A DNA stretch of 64,000 nucleotides from Prorocentrum cordatum. Lineage: Eukaryota; Sar; Dinophyceae; Prorocentrales; Prorocentraceae. Below are positions 1 to 11,899 of this stretch, piece by piece (the first letter of the stretch is position 1; each line of letters opens with the position of its first letter). The position numbers and the translations under genes were made by a program. The stretch lies in NCBI GenBank assembly GCA_963575745.1, contig CAUYUJ010004748.1:1-64000 (forward strand), read 5' to 3'. The notes under the pieces were generated by a model, which saw nothing but the letters and a program-made list of their open reading frames with translations, searched no databases and had not been told where the DNA came from.

Positions 1-39
1 CTAAAGCGAGATGGCGCCCGAACCATATAAAACAACACA

Positions 40-500
40 GAACAAGTGACGAAGACGCTGCAGGCGAAACCCACCCCAAATCATAGCATAACGAAGATAC
101 TGCAAGGACGTTGCAAGCAAAAACGCAGCCAAAGCAGGCAAATCGCGAAGACGTCTCAGTCAAAACTGCGCCCAAACAAGACCGAACCAGGGAATTCGCG
201 AGCAGGCCGCAGGCGAAACCGCACTGGAACAAAACAAAACCAGGCAAATTCTGATGGCATATTAAACAAAACCACGCCGAAACCAAGACAAACCAATCCG
301 ATTGCGAGGACGCCTCAAGCGGAACCGCACCGGAACGAAGCCAAATCTGGCACAGGCGAAACCGCGCCGAAACCAAGGCAAGCAAGCTAAATTGGCACCA
401 AACCAGGCCACACCAGGGCCCCAGGTCAAGCCAAGCCAAACCAGAGGCCGAATTTGGCAGAGTCTGAAGATGTTTCAAGCGAAACGCCCCTAACCGGTTT
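40..500. repeat. degenerate A/C-rich repeat region
   Basis: The stretch consists of loosely repeated modules such as GCGAAACCGC followed by CAAACCAGG-like words (for example around 65, 190, 325 and 355). Units are too diverged for a fixed period to be read by eye. It is open in more than one frame because it lacks T-rich stop codons. No gene is supported. Confidence 0.55.
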
Positions 501-523
501 CTGTCCAGTCTGGCTTCATTGAC

Positions 524-2740
524 AAAATTAGCCTGGCGAACGACCGAGCCATATGCAGTTGTTCATGACGTTGTTGTGTGTATCATCCTCGGTGGAGCCC
601 CCTGATGGGGCCAACAAACGTGCAAGGGGCGTGCCGAAATGGGCGGCGGGAACGTATGTGGGCACCGCCACTGGGGCCATCTGTGGAGCTCCCTTTGGGG
701 CCACGAAACATGTGAGGGGTGTGCCGACATGGCCTGCGGGTGCGCATGTGGACTGCGCCGCTGGGGCCTTCGGTGGAGTTCTCTATGGGGCCACGAAACG
801 CGTGAAGGGTGCGCCGAGATAGGTGGCGGGGACGCATGCGGGTTGCGCCACTGGCACCTTCGGTCGAGCTTCCTATGGGGCCACGAAACGTGTGCGGGAT
901 GTGCCGAAATGTGTGGCGGGAACGCATGCGGGCTGCGCAACTGGGACCTTCGTCGGAGCTCCCTATGGGGCCACGAAACGTGCGAGGGGCGTGCGGACAT
1001 GGGTGGCGAGAACGCATGCGGGCTGCGCCATTGTGACCCTCGGTAGAGCTCTCATGGGGGGCACGAAATGTGTGAGGGGTGTGCCGGCATGGGTGGCGGG
1101 GACTCATGCGGGTCGCGCCATTGGGATCTCCGGTGGAGCTCCTGTGGGGCCACGAGACGAGCGATGGATAAATCAACATGAGTGGTGGGAACGCATGCGA
1201 GCTGGGCAAGTGGGACCTTCGGCGGAGCTCCTCTGGTGCCGCGAAACGTGTGCGGGATGTGCCAAAGTGTGTGGCGGGACGCATGCAGGCTGCGCAACTG
1301 GGACTTTTGGGGGAGCTCCCTATGGGGCCACGAAACGTGAGAGGGGCGTGCTGACATGGGTGGCAGGGACGCATGTGGGCATGTGGGCGCCGCCACAGGC
1401 GCATTCGGTGGGGTTCCCTGCGAGGCCACGAAACGTGTGAGGGGTGAGCCGAAATGGATGGCGGGGACGCGTGCGGGCTGCGCCTCGGGGGCCTTCGGTG
1501 GAGCTCCCTATGTAGCCACGAAGCGTGTGAGGGGTGTGCCGACATGGGTGGCGGGGGCGCATGCGGTCTGCGCCACTGGGACCTTCGGCCGAGCTCGTAT
1601 GTGGCCACGGAACGAGTGAGGGGTGTGTAAAAATGGGCGGCGGGGACGCATGCGGGTTGCGCCACTGGGACCTTCTGCGCAACTCTTCATTCGGCCCGGA
1701 AACGTGTGAGGGGTGTATCAACATGGGTGACGGGGACGCATGCGGCTGCGCCACTGAGACCTTCGGTGGAGTTCCCCTCTGAGGCCACGAAACGTCTGAG
1801 GGGTGTGCCGGAATGGGTGGCGGGAACGCATGCGGGTTGCGCCATTGTGACCCTCGGTAGAGCTCTCATGGGGGGCACGAAATGTGTGAGGGGTGAGCCA
1901 GCATGGGTGGCGGGGACCCATGCGGGTCGCGTCGTCATTGGGATCTGGTGGAGTTCCTGTGGGGCCACGAAAGGTGCGATGGGTGTATCAACATGGGCGA
2001 CGGGGACGCATGCGGGCTGTATAACTGGGACCTTCGGCGGAGTTCCTCTGGGGCCGCGAACCGTGTGAGGGGTGTGCCGAAATTGGTGGCGGGGACGCAT
2101 GTGTGCTGCGCCACTGGGACCTTTGGTAGAGCTCCGATGGAGCTACGAAACGTGTGAGGGATGTATCAACATGGGTGGCGGGGGACGCATGCGGGCTGCG
2201 CAACTAGGACCTTCGGCGGAGCTCCTCTGGGGCCACGAAGCGTGTGAGGGGTGTATCAACATTGGTGGTGGGGACGCATGCGGGTTGCGCCACTGGGACC
2301 TTCGGTAGAGCTCCTATGGGGCCACGAAACGTGTGAGGGGTGTGTCAAAATCGGCGGCGGGGACGCATGCGGGCTGCACAACTGGGACCTTCGGTGGAGC
2401 TCCTCTGGGGCCGCGAAACGTGTGAGGGGTGTGCCGACATGAGCGGCGGGGACGCATGCGGGCTGCGCCACAAAGACCTTCGCTGGAGTTCCTACAAGGC
2501 CACGAAACGTGTGAGGGTTGTGCCGAAATGGATGGCGAGGACGCATGCGTGCTGCGTCACTGGGACCCTCGGTGGAGCTCCCTATGGGGCCACGAAACGT
2601 GTGAGGGGTGTACCGAAGTGAAAGGGGTGACGGGAGGAGGGAGGGAGAGGAGGAGGAGAGGAGGAGGAACGCGGGAGGAGGAACGCGGGGTGTTGCTGTC
2701 TCTTCAAAACGAGGACCCAACACCACAGGGTGGTCGGGAA
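524..2740 (+). mobile_element. composite minisatellite element A (90-bp array)
   Basis: The left end at 524-560 carries the block TTAGCCTGGCGAA followed by a diverged GACCGAGCCATATGCAG. It is followed by about 22 diverged copies of a 90-bp unit (about 587-2618), whose core GGGGCCACGAAACGTGTGAG recurs at 90-bp spacing (701, 791, 881, 971). Next come a GGA-rich tract (2625-2685) and the right-end block AAAACGAGGACCCAACACCA near 2706-2740. The same left block, array, GGA tract and right block recur at 29.3, 38.6, 49.5 and 56.2 kb. What is seen is the shared architecture; that it is one mobile family is inference. No protein is credible: the unit is a multiple of three without stops, so several frames stay open at once. 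Confidence 0.75.
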
Positions 2741-3921
2741 CAGAACCCAAAGGAGTGGATGACCTAAGGGAATCCCCCCGCAGGGGGTCTTGTTTTTAGA
2801 ACTGTATGGGGTGCGGTGGAGAGCTATCCCAAAGTGTTAGATGTTGATTGGAATCGCCATCGATATGTTGAGTTTTCTGGCTCTTGCGCTGCGTGGTCCC
2901 CCCCACTTTTGCGGCATCCCCGCGGCGTTTCCAAAAATGATTGGTTTATGATGATGTATGTTGTCGGGCCGCAACAGGATGCATGTGGCTGGGGCGCAAC
3001 TGCATTTATGTGATCGGGCACACGCCACTAATGGTATCCGCTTGTATGCCACGCTCGGTCTCCTCGTCCCCCTCCCAGGCAGCAAGATGCAACCAGGCTC
3101 TTGAGACGTGGACGAGGCTCTTGCGCTCATCTCGCTCCTGCTTCCGAGTGGTTTACATTTGCCGTCGTCGGAGCCTCTGCTAATTTCAGCATGCAGTGGC
3201 GAACCGTCGCGCAGAGATGATGGCCGAGGATGTAGTTCCAGGCCGGCGCAGGTGCTGCGATAGCGATCGATACAGTTACGCAAATCACCTCAACCCTTCC
3301 TGTGCTGTTTTACCTTGCCTGGCCCATTTACGGCAGGCCGCAAGGTCATGCAGTACGACGCATTCGTGCTGCACAAACCGTGGAGGCCCCCCCACACGAT
3401 TCCGTCAAGCTGGCTGACTCCAGTTCCACGCGCGCTTGGAGCAGAGCAAGGCCGCCCACCATCGCCTCTGCCAGCATCGCTGCCTCCTGACGCTTCCACT
3501 CACGAGTGAACGGGCGCGGCGTGCCCGTCGCAAACTCGCTCGCAGACGCGGCTGAGCTCTGCGGAGCGCACGCGCGACGGTGCCAATGAACGCCGGGCTC
3601 GCCGTCCTGGCAGGAGCACGACGAGGGCACTGCCGCTCTCTAGCCTCATGTCGGGCCTGTCCCTCTACAGGGGTAACATTCAAAAATAGTCAAAAAAATA
3701 ATCTGGGGACGATGTTTTGAACATTGTTGGGCATTTTGGGAGCATTTTGGGTGTATTTGTAAGTTTTCGCCCAAAACCCCCCTGGACAAGCCCGACCTAA
3801 CTCTGGCCTGAGTTGGCCCTGGCCGCACAGGGGCACGGCCGAACCGCCGTGCGCCAGGCTTTGCGCACGCGACCAGCGCCCGAAATTGAGGCGAGCGCTG
3901 GCACGTTCTCCCTCCTTCGCA
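2741..3921. other. no recognisable gene
   Basis: Mixed-composition sequence follows the right end of element A. Short open frames exist on both strands, but none shows recognisable motifs or a persistent coding-like composition. Confidence 0.5.
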
Positions 3922-4116
3922 GGCCTAGAGGTTGACACCAACACCAATTTCGGCGGTGTGCCTCCACCGAGGGAAGCAAGAGCCCGATCTCGGTGATGGT
4001 GGTAACATTCTGGTTTCCAGGGTGGCCGAAATTTTACCACCAACACCGAAATCTAGGATCATCTTCCCCATGTGGAGGCAGCCCCCTGTGTTGGTGTTGG
4101 TGTCAATTTCCAGGCC
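3922..4116. repeat. 195-bp imperfect palindrome (foldback/MITE-like)
   Basis: Two arms of about 97 bp face each other around position 4019. The left arm begins GGCCTAGAGGTTGACACCAA at 3922. The reverse complement of the right arm begins GGCCTGGAAATTGACACCAA at 4116. By eye the arms match at roughly three quarters of positions along their whole length, including shared TGCCTCCAC and GGTGGTAA words. No target duplication was seen in the immediate flanks. A decayed foldback or MITE-type element is the likeliest explanation. Confidence 0.7.
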
Positions 4117-4139
4117 TCCAACTCCTCTCTTTAATCGGG

Positions 4140-4315
4140 GCCCGTGAGCTTCGAGCTCCCGGGCCTCCCGATCGAGGAGGGACAGAGGAGGCGGAGGGGG
4201 AGGCGGAGGAGGAGCACAATGAGATCGAGGACGAGGACGATGTTAGAAAGAAGGATGAGATGAGGATGTGGAGAGCAGGAGGAGGAGGAGAAGCCCGTGG
4301 AAATCAGCGAGCGGC
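4140..4315. repeat. GGA/GAG-rich purine tract
   Basis: Low-complexity purine-rich sequence (GAGGAGG and GAGGACGA words) without an identifiable gene. Confidence 0.5.
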
Positions 4316-4668
4316 GTTCTGAGTGGCCGACATCTTTGAATCGATACCGGGACGTCGCTGAAAATTGATGCGCTCGAAGTGTACCGCATCCGAGGAGACC
4401 CAGCTCAGCTCAGCGGGCGTCGGATGCCGCAGAGGCCTCTCGTTTTGCATTTGGCGACGTTCGTGAGACGGCTTCGGGCGCGCGCAAGCTGCAATGTTCG
4501 ATGACGGTGAAGATGATAATGACGATGAAGAGTTTTGCAACGCCTCCCGTGCATCTTTACTCTGAAAGGGTTACCTACCGCGCACACTTTCCTCTGTGTC
4601 CTTCCGGATGCTTGGCTTCGCGGCGGTTCAAGATCAAGCAGTTGTATCGCGTGCGATGTGATCCTTCG

Positions 4669-4969
<301 letters not shown>

Positions 4970-5202
4970 CGCCCTGCCCAGTGCGGTAGGAGCACTCCCA
5001 GCTGAGGGGGTACGGGGTGTTCTCTCCTCCCCTCTCGATCGCCCTCCCTCGGGGGCGGCGACGAGAGCCGATGGCACAGGGAGTGGGCATCACACGCACT
5101 CGCTCGGGAGAGAGCCTCGTCGAGCACGTGGGCGATCGAAGCCTCTGGGTACACGCAGTGCCCGCCCCCTGAGCTGTCCACCGCCCCTGCTGCAGCCCAC
5201 TG

Positions 5203-5298
5203 TCCTCCTCCTCCTCCTCCTCCTCCTCCTCCTCCTCCTCCTCCTCCTCCTCCTCCTCCTCCTCTTCCTCCTCCTCCTCCTCCTCCTCCTCCTCCTCC
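5203..5298. repeat. (CCT)n microsatellite
   Basis: About 95 bp of near-perfect CCT/CTC repeat. It forms a polypurine-polypyrimidine mirror tract that could adopt triplex structure. The poly-Leu and poly-Arg frames are artefacts. Confidence 0.95.
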
Positions 5299-6160
5299 CT
5301 CGACGCTGCTGCTGCGGAGCTCCAGGGGTCTCTCCTCCCACCGCGGAGTTCCGTCGCTCCGCCGTGCCGCTCCCGCAGGTGATCCCCCTGTCAGCTCGCA
5401 GCCCCGTCCCCGCTCCGCCTTGCTCCAGCCACGTTGCCTCCAGGGCCAAAGCAGCCCACGACGCGCTCCCAGGCACCCTCGCGGCGTCCGAGCTCGATGC
5501 TGTGATGCAACTGCTTACTCTTGTTGGAGAATGTATCCGTCCCTCGCCCTTTCGTTTCTCCATCCTTCTTCGCCAGCTCCCTTCCTTTAGTATCTCATTG
5601 TTTGCATGCTTGCTTGTTTGTCTTGCTGAACTGTTCCTCTCTCCCTCTTCCCGTCGGCAGGAACGCCAACAACATGGTCAAGCAGTGTACAGATCAAGTC
5701 CGTGCGTACCCGTACGATTACCGCGTGGTTTCGCGCAGGACGTCCCAAAGAATTTGGAGATGGGGGAGAGACACACGGGGAGGAGGCGGGATGAAGGAGC
5801 AGGGGATCGGATCGTTTCGGCAGGAGGAAGCGTCAAGCTCCGCAGCGCCGTAGAAGCAGGGCAGGGAGGAGGGTGAGGGGGCGGAGGAGGACGAGGATGA
5901 GGAATCGGAATCGGAATCGGAATCGGAACAATCGCGAAGCGACAAACAACACCACATCCCTGCTCTCCCTGAACTTCCTGAGCGCCGAGACGAGCCAGAA
6001 GCCGAAGAAGATGAAGCAGAGGCTGCCTCCAAAGCCCGCCTGCCTCGCGCTTTCGCCAACACTGAGCGCCGTAGGCAGAAAACAGCTGCATGCACCACCA
6101 TGTGCGTATATGTGGAAATGTGGAGGTGCAGGTGTGCGACAATGCAAGACATGAGAATGT
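5299..6160. other. no recognisable gene; short GGAATC repeat at 5901-5928
   Basis: Mixed sequence with overlapping GC-driven open frames. A six-base GGAATC microsatellite of about five units lies at 5901-5928. No motif supports a protein. Confidence 0.5.
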
Positions 6161-7465
6161 CAAACTCTAATGAAACAGAATCGAGTCTTCGCCACGTACG
6201 CTGGCACTCCCTCTTCAAGACATGCTTTCACATCTGCGGGCAATCCCCTTTGCCGCCGCTCGCCGCTGCTGGGATTGGAGCTGCCACTGACGGCAGTGTA
6301 CCCATGGCCGACCAATCGATAGTCGGCCCCATCGGCATTGCAGCTCTGAAAATGGGTGACGAAGCACCACAAAATCACGGAGCGCATCGGCATCGCATAG
6401 CAGCCGTGCCCGTGTCTCGCTGGCCTCGCAGCGATGGGCTTCGGTCTCGAGTCGAGCCCCATCGGCGGCCTGCTCGGGCGGCCTCGGCTCCTCGCCAGCA
6501 CCCTCTGATGGAGACAGTTCCTCGAGCCATGTGCGCGAAACGTGCGCGCGAGCTCTCCACCACGCGGTTCCTTGACTGCACGCCGTTGCCGTGGCAGCCT
6601 CGAGTTAGTCGACCACCGCTGCTTTGTCGGCCCCGGCTGTGGCAAACAGCCCCGCAGCGGCGCACATGGGGCATTGATGATCAGTGCCTGTTTCGCCATA
6701 CGGCCCTGGCGAGGTGGCCTCGGCGTCGGACTGCGACGCGGGCCAGTCGAACCGCAAGGCGAGCTCGACGTCGGGCTGCGAGTCCTCGGCGTCGGGCTGC
6801 GCGTCGAGCTCGGCGTTGACCTCCTGCTCATCGGTCGCCTGGCACTCCGTGGAGCCGAGCGTCAAGGGCTCAAGCGGCAAGAAGCACGCCGCATCGGCCC
6901 GAAGCACGTTCCGCTGCGCTGCTGCCCGAGGCGTTCCCGTGCCACGCGGCTCCCCAGCAGGCATTGTCTTGCACGACGAGACAGCGACTGCGCGCAGGTG
7001 CACCGCGTGCCGAGCGTCGTGGCCTCGACGGTGGGGCGAGCAGCTGGCTTCTTCCGTGGCTCCAGGCGCGGCCCATGTTGCGCCCGTCGGAGGTCCGCGG
7101 CGTCGGCGACCGACACGTCCAGACAGGCGGCGTCCGCATGTAGGGCAACGTTGCACCGTAGCATTGCGAGCCAATCGGGCATTCGGCCCTGCAGCTTGCC
7201 AAGAGTGCTGGTAGCAAGGCGCGGACCCGCTGCGCCACCTCGCTGCTTCCGACCATGGAATCGAGCGCCCGCTCGGCGAGGGCGAGGCGAGCCTCTGTTT
7301 GCGCCTGCCGTTCCGTGAGGCGCTGCACCGGGCGATCCGCGGATGCCCGAGCGCCAGCAACGCCGCGCCTCGGGCATGCCTTCGCCGCACCATCCCCCGT
7401 CTGGGCAGCGGCGTCCCGCGGAGAACACAGAGGATAACGGGGAGGAAGGGAGAAAGAGAACGCAC
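6160..7465 (-). pseudogene. possible decayed coding region, unidentified
   Basis: On the minus strand, several frames contain stretches of protein-like composition rather than simple repeat. From high to low coordinates there is a helical segment near 7328-7200 (LTERQAQTEARLALAERALD). A second frame then holds LAMLRCNVALHADAACLDVS near 7170. A third frame holds an acidic segment near 6850-6690 (DEQEVNAELDAQPDAEDSQP). The longest single frame is 286 residues (6605-7465). The useful-looking stretches change frame, so if this was ever a gene it is broken or contains unrecognised introns. No family is recognised. High GC alone opens frames here, so confidence is low. Confidence 0.2.
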
Positions 7466-7769
7466 AGGTTCGCTAAATGAGCCGCGGCGGGTGCGGAGAG
7501 AAGGAGCGGGTCAAGGCGCACGGTCTGGGAAGGGGTGCAGGCGCACGGTCTGGGAAGGAGCGAGCGCCTGCAGCGCACACAACATTCGCAACCGCATCGC
7601 GGGGGGAGCGCGGCAGGGCGGGCACCGCCTCGCCCAAAAGCAAGATTCAGAGGGCTTGCGCCCTTCCGCCGACCCCAGGAGAGGATACGCGCGGCCTCCG
7701 ATGTTGTGTGCGTACATATGCGCTACCGCGCTTCTGGAGAAGGCGGGGAGGCGTTGCCGCCCCACCTGG

Positions 7770-7960
7770 AAGTAATAGCGTGTTCATCGAAGACGCCTAC
7801 GGCGAATCACCGCCGCCCCCTGCCTTCCTGGAAGCGCATGCGTGGCCGAACGTTGTGGCCATGGCTCGGCGGAGCTATCGGACTATCTGCCATATGTTCC
7901 CACAACCGTTGTAGATACCCTTCGGGGAACACCTGGGGGAGAAAGAAAAAGAAGAAACAT
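7770..7960 (+). repeat. dispersed block, copy 1 (hairpin-cassette family)
   Basis: It shares GAAGACGCCTACGGCGAATC, then GTGGCCGAACGTTGTGGCCA, then a CTATCGGAC word and a GGGGGAGAAAGAA tail with blocks at 11690-11880 and 12615-12800. This copy keeps the right arm of the GC hairpin (CCGCCGCCCCCTG) but lacks the left arm seen in the other two. It is not followed by TCTTGGG repeats. Confidence 0.7.
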
Positions 7961-8362
7961 AATCATAAGACGAAGAAAATAATAATAGCAATTACTCCGA
8001 CGGTAGGACCCCACATGAGAATCTGTTTAGCTTACCCTTTGCCCTTTCCTCCTCCCCCTGGCGGACACCCTCTCCTCTCGCCCTCTGCACTGCCCTCTCT
8101 TCCTCATTCTATTCCTCTTCCTACTTCTGGGGGGAGGGAGGACGATGACGACGGCGGCGGCGACGGCGACGGCGACGACGACGCCGACGACCAGATTCTG
8201 CCGCAGACGCGCCGTTTTTCCGGACCCCGGGGCCGTGCCTCCGTGCCTTTTTCGGGCCCCGGGGGTGACAGAAACCGATTGAAACCAGAACGGGCAAAAC
8301 AAAAAATTGCGTTAGTGGCCCCTTACCCACGAACACGCAGGGCGTTTTTTGTGGGCGGCTGA

Positions 8363-8900
8363 CGGTGGGTTACCACCGCCAACCCGGACGCAATGGTTTC
8401 CCCCTGCGCCCGATTCGGCTGACGATGGGTTACCACCGCCAGCCCGGAGACAAGGGGTTACCCCTGCCCCCGATTCGGCCGAGGATGGGTTACCACCCTC
8501 GGCCCGGACGCAAGGGTTCCCCCCTGCGCCCGATTCGGCTGACGATGGGTTACCACCGCCAGCCCGGAGACAAGGGGTTACCCCTGCCCCCGATTTGGCC
8601 AAGGATGGGTTACCACCCCCGTCCCGGACGCAAGGGCCCCCCCCTGCGCCCGATTCGGCTGACGATGGGTTATCACCGCCAGCCCGGAGACAAAGGGTTA
8701 CTCCTGCCCCCGATTCGGCCGAGGATGGGTCACCACCCCCGGCCCGGACGCAAAGGGGCTACCTCTGCGCCCGATTCGGCCGCGGATGGTTCACCACCGG
8801 CGGCCCGGAGACAAGGGGTTACCCCTGCCCCCGATTCGGCCGAGGATGGGTTACCACCCCCGGCCCGGACGCAAGGGGCCACCTCTGCGCCCGGCCGCTG
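8363..8900. repeat. ~60-bp tandem repeat with 120-bp higher-order unit
   Basis: About nine copies of a ~60-bp unit containing GATGGGTTACCACC and CCCGGA(GA/CG)CAAGGG. Alternate units differ consistently (GACGATGGG...GAGACAAGGGG versus GAGGATGGG...GACGCAAGG), so the array is a dimer of about 120 bp. The pattern is visible at 8421, 8541 and 8661. Proline-rich frames across it follow from the repeat and are not credited as protein. Confidence 0.9.
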
Positions 8901-9289
8901 TCTCGTCGTCGTCATCGTCAGCTCCTCAGTCGCCCTCTCGGACGCCGCGGCCGTGGGGCGGCGGAGCCTCTCGGACCCCCACGGTGTCGCATGACGACAA
9001 CAAGTTTGCCGACGACCAGCTCGGACGATGCTACCCGGACTTCTCAATCGCCCTTTCGGGCACGCAGGTCCATGACAACAACAATTTTGCCCGCGACCAG
9101 TTCAGACAGACGAGACTCCCGCTTGGTAGCTCCCCGGTATTCAAGCCGCAGGAGCGAGTTCTAAAATCCGTCTTCAGACCTCCAAGTGACGACAGGAGAC
9201 GGTCCTCTGACGGGGCTACCCGCACCGCCCACAGACAATGTTCCCCCTTGATACTTCCCCCGTGTTCAGGCCGCAGGAGCTGAGGAGCC

Positions 9290-10350
9290 CAAAAAGCTCG
9301 CTCGGATGACCCGCTCGGGTTCGAACATGAAGTGCGTGCCCCATAGGGAGGGGGCTCCCGCCTGAGACTTCCTCGCAATTCACTCACAGACGAGGCTCCC
9401 GCTCGAGACTTCCTTCATATTCAAGCTTCAAGAGCCCAAAAGTGACGACAGTTACAGGGTCCCGATGACCCGCTCGGATTAGTTACATGGTCGGCGGGCC
9501 CCATAAGGAGGGCGCTCCAGCTTGAGACGTCCTTGCAATTCACTCAGCGACGAGGCTCCCGCCTGATACTTCCTCCATATTCAGGCCTCAAGAGCCCAAA
9601 TGTGACGACGGTTACAGGGTTCCGATGACCCGCTCGGATTAATAACATGATCTGCGGGCCCCATAGGGAGGGGACTCCCGCTTGAGACTAATTCACTCAC
9701 AGACGAGGCTCCCGCCTGATACTTCCTGCATATTCAGGCCTCAGAGGCCCAAAAGTGACGACAGTTACAGGGTTCCGATGACCCGCTCGGATTAATAACA
9801 TGATCTGCGGGCCCCATAGGGAGGGGACTCCCGCTTGAGATTTCCTCGCAATTCACTCACAGACGAGGCTCCAGCTCGAGACTTCCTTCATTTTCAAGCC
9901 TCAAGAGCCCAAAAGTGACGACAGTTACAGGTTTCCGATGACCCGCTCGGATTAGTTACATGATCGGCGGGCCCCATAAGGAGGGCGTTCCAGCTTGAGA
10001 CGTCCTCGCAATTCACTCAGAGACGAGGCCCCCGCTTGATATTTCCTCCATATTCAGGCCGCAAGAGCCCAAAAGAGACGACAGTTACAAGGTTCCGATG
10101 ACCCGTTCGGATTAGTAACATGATCTGCGGGCCCCATAGGGAGGGGACTCCCGTCTGAGACTTCCTCGCAGTTCACTCACAGACGAGGTTCCCGCCTGAT
10201 ACTTCGTGCATATTCAGGCCTCAAGAGCCCAAAAGTGACGATAGCTACAGGGTTCCGATGACCCACTCGGATTAGTAACATGATCTGCGGACCCCATAGG
10301 GAGGGGGCTCCCGCCTGAGACTTCCTCGCAATTCACGCAGAGGCTCCCGC
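9290..10350. repeat. ~160-bp tandem repeat array
   Basis: Six to seven copies of a unit of about 154-162 bp. Each holds GGGCCCCATA(G/A)GGAGG, then CTTCCTCGCAATTCACTCA, GAGGCTCCCGC, TTCAGGCCTCAAGAGCCCAA and CCGATGACCCGCTCGGATTA. The GGGCCCCAT words fall near 9496, 9656, 9815, 9968, 10131 and 10291. Long stretches have few open frames, consistent with a non-coding satellite. Confidence 0.9.
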
Positions 10351-10352
10351 CT

Positions 10353-10790
10353 GATGACGAAATGATGAGTGAGCGAATGATGATGATGAGTGTGTGATGA
10401 ATGAGTGGTGATGATGATGAGGATGAAGATGAGGATGATGATGATGATGAGGATGATGACGATGATGATGATGATAATGATGATGATGGCCACTGAGTGG
10501 GTGATCGACAGATTATGGTGGAGATGGTGACGATGATGTTGAGAGTGGCGGCGGTCCTACCGTCGGAGGACCACTGCCTCCGAAGCCTACTGAGGATGAG
10601 TGAGTAATTGAGTGAGTGAGTGGGTGATCGAGTGGTGATGATGGTGACGATGATGATGAGGATGATGATGATGACTAGTGATGACGGTGATGGTGGTTGA
10701 TGGTGACGATGAAGGTAATGATGATGAGTGTGTGCGTGTGATGACGATGATGGTGGTTGATGGTGATGATGACGGCGATGATGGTGAGTG
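10353..10790. repeat. GATGAT/GTGA-rich low-complexity DNA
   Basis: Degenerate ATG/GAT triplets and TGAG tetramers, ending in a short (GA)n run at about 10790-10806. Ser/His/Ile-rich frames on the minus strand are artefacts. Confidence 0.85.
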
Positions 10791-10909
10791 AGAGAGAGAG
10801 AGAGAGGAAAGGGGGTGTGTGAGATCCTGCGCGGCGTGTGCAGAGAAAACAAGAACCCCACTTTGGATGTGGGGAAAAAGAAAAAAAGAGGGAGGAAAAA
10901 GTTGGAGGA

Positions 10910-11640
10910 GGCTTCTTGGGAGCCCGTTGGCGCACTCTTGGGATCTCCCGAGAGCTTCCTGGGCGCCTCCTGGAAGCATCTTGGGGGCATTCCGGGGCCT
11001 CTTGGGGGCATTTGGGAGCTTCTCGAGGGCCCCTTTGGCCGTTTTAGAGCGTGCCTGGCCCGTCCGACGCCGTCGGAAGCAGTCTTGGATGCCTCTCTGA
11101 ACCGACTTGGGGTCCCCTCAGAGTGCTTCAGGGCCGTCTTGGAGGCCAGGTTGGGCGTCTCGGAGACCTCTTCGGCCGTTTTGGGGCCCTCTTGGGGCCG
11201 TCTTGGAGGCTTCTTGGGCCGTCATGGGGTCGTCTTGGAGGCCTTCGGGGCCATCTTGGGGCGATCTTCTAGGCTCGTGGGCCGTCTTTGGCCGCCAGAA
11301 CACCGAAAAGAAGCAAATGCCCAAGCCTTCAAAGAATTAGGAAAACAATTGAGTTTCGCCTCTTCGGGCATTCCTGGAGGACCTCTTGAAGGCCTTTGGG
11401 GCCGTCTGAGAGGCATCTTGGGTGCATCTTTGGCCGTCTTAGATGCGTCTTGAGGCCATCTTGCGCTTTCTTGGGACCATCTTGGCCGTCTTGGAGGCAT
11501 CTTGGAGGCCATGTTGGGCCACCTTGGCCGTCTTGGAGGCAGCTTAGAGTCCACGTTGGGCCATCTTAGGCGAGAAAGGCATTGACATGCACATGTCCCG
11601 CGTGGCCGGCGCAATCGGCTGAAGCTCCAGGGGGAGTTCT
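10910..11640 (+). repeat. TCTTGGG-type minisatellite cassette 1
   Basis: Degenerate units of the type GCCGTCTTGGAGGC and CCTCTTGGG repeat for about 700 bp. The cassette ends with a conserved tail around 11600-11640 that contains CCAGGGGGAGTTCT. The same tail closes cassettes 2 and 3. A purine tract (10865-10910) precedes it. Confidence 0.8.
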
Positions 11641-11689
11641 AAAATAATCCAAACCACCTTCTTTTTTTAGACGCCAGGCATCCCTATGG

Positions 11690-11880
11690 CAAGACCACAG
11701 GGGCGGCGGATCGAAGACGCACGCCCGCCGCCCCCTTCCTTTTAGGATACGCCTATGTGGCCAAACGGTCGGGCAAAGTTTGGCCGCGCTATTGGACCAT
11801 GTGTTCCCCCAGCCTTTGTGGAATCGTTTCGGGAACTCTTGGGAGAGGAAGAGGAGGATGAGGAGAGGGAGGAAACAGGC
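11690..11880 (+). repeat. dispersed hairpin block, copy 2
   Basis: It begins with inverted arms GGGGCGGCGG (11700-11709) and CCGCCGCCCC (11725-11734). It continues with ATGTGGCCAAACGGTCGGGC and a GGACCATGTGTTCCCCCAGCC stretch matching blocks at 7770 and 12615. It directly precedes a GGA tract and cassette 2. Confidence 0.75.
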
Positions 11881-11899
11881 AGGAAGATGAGGAGAAGGA

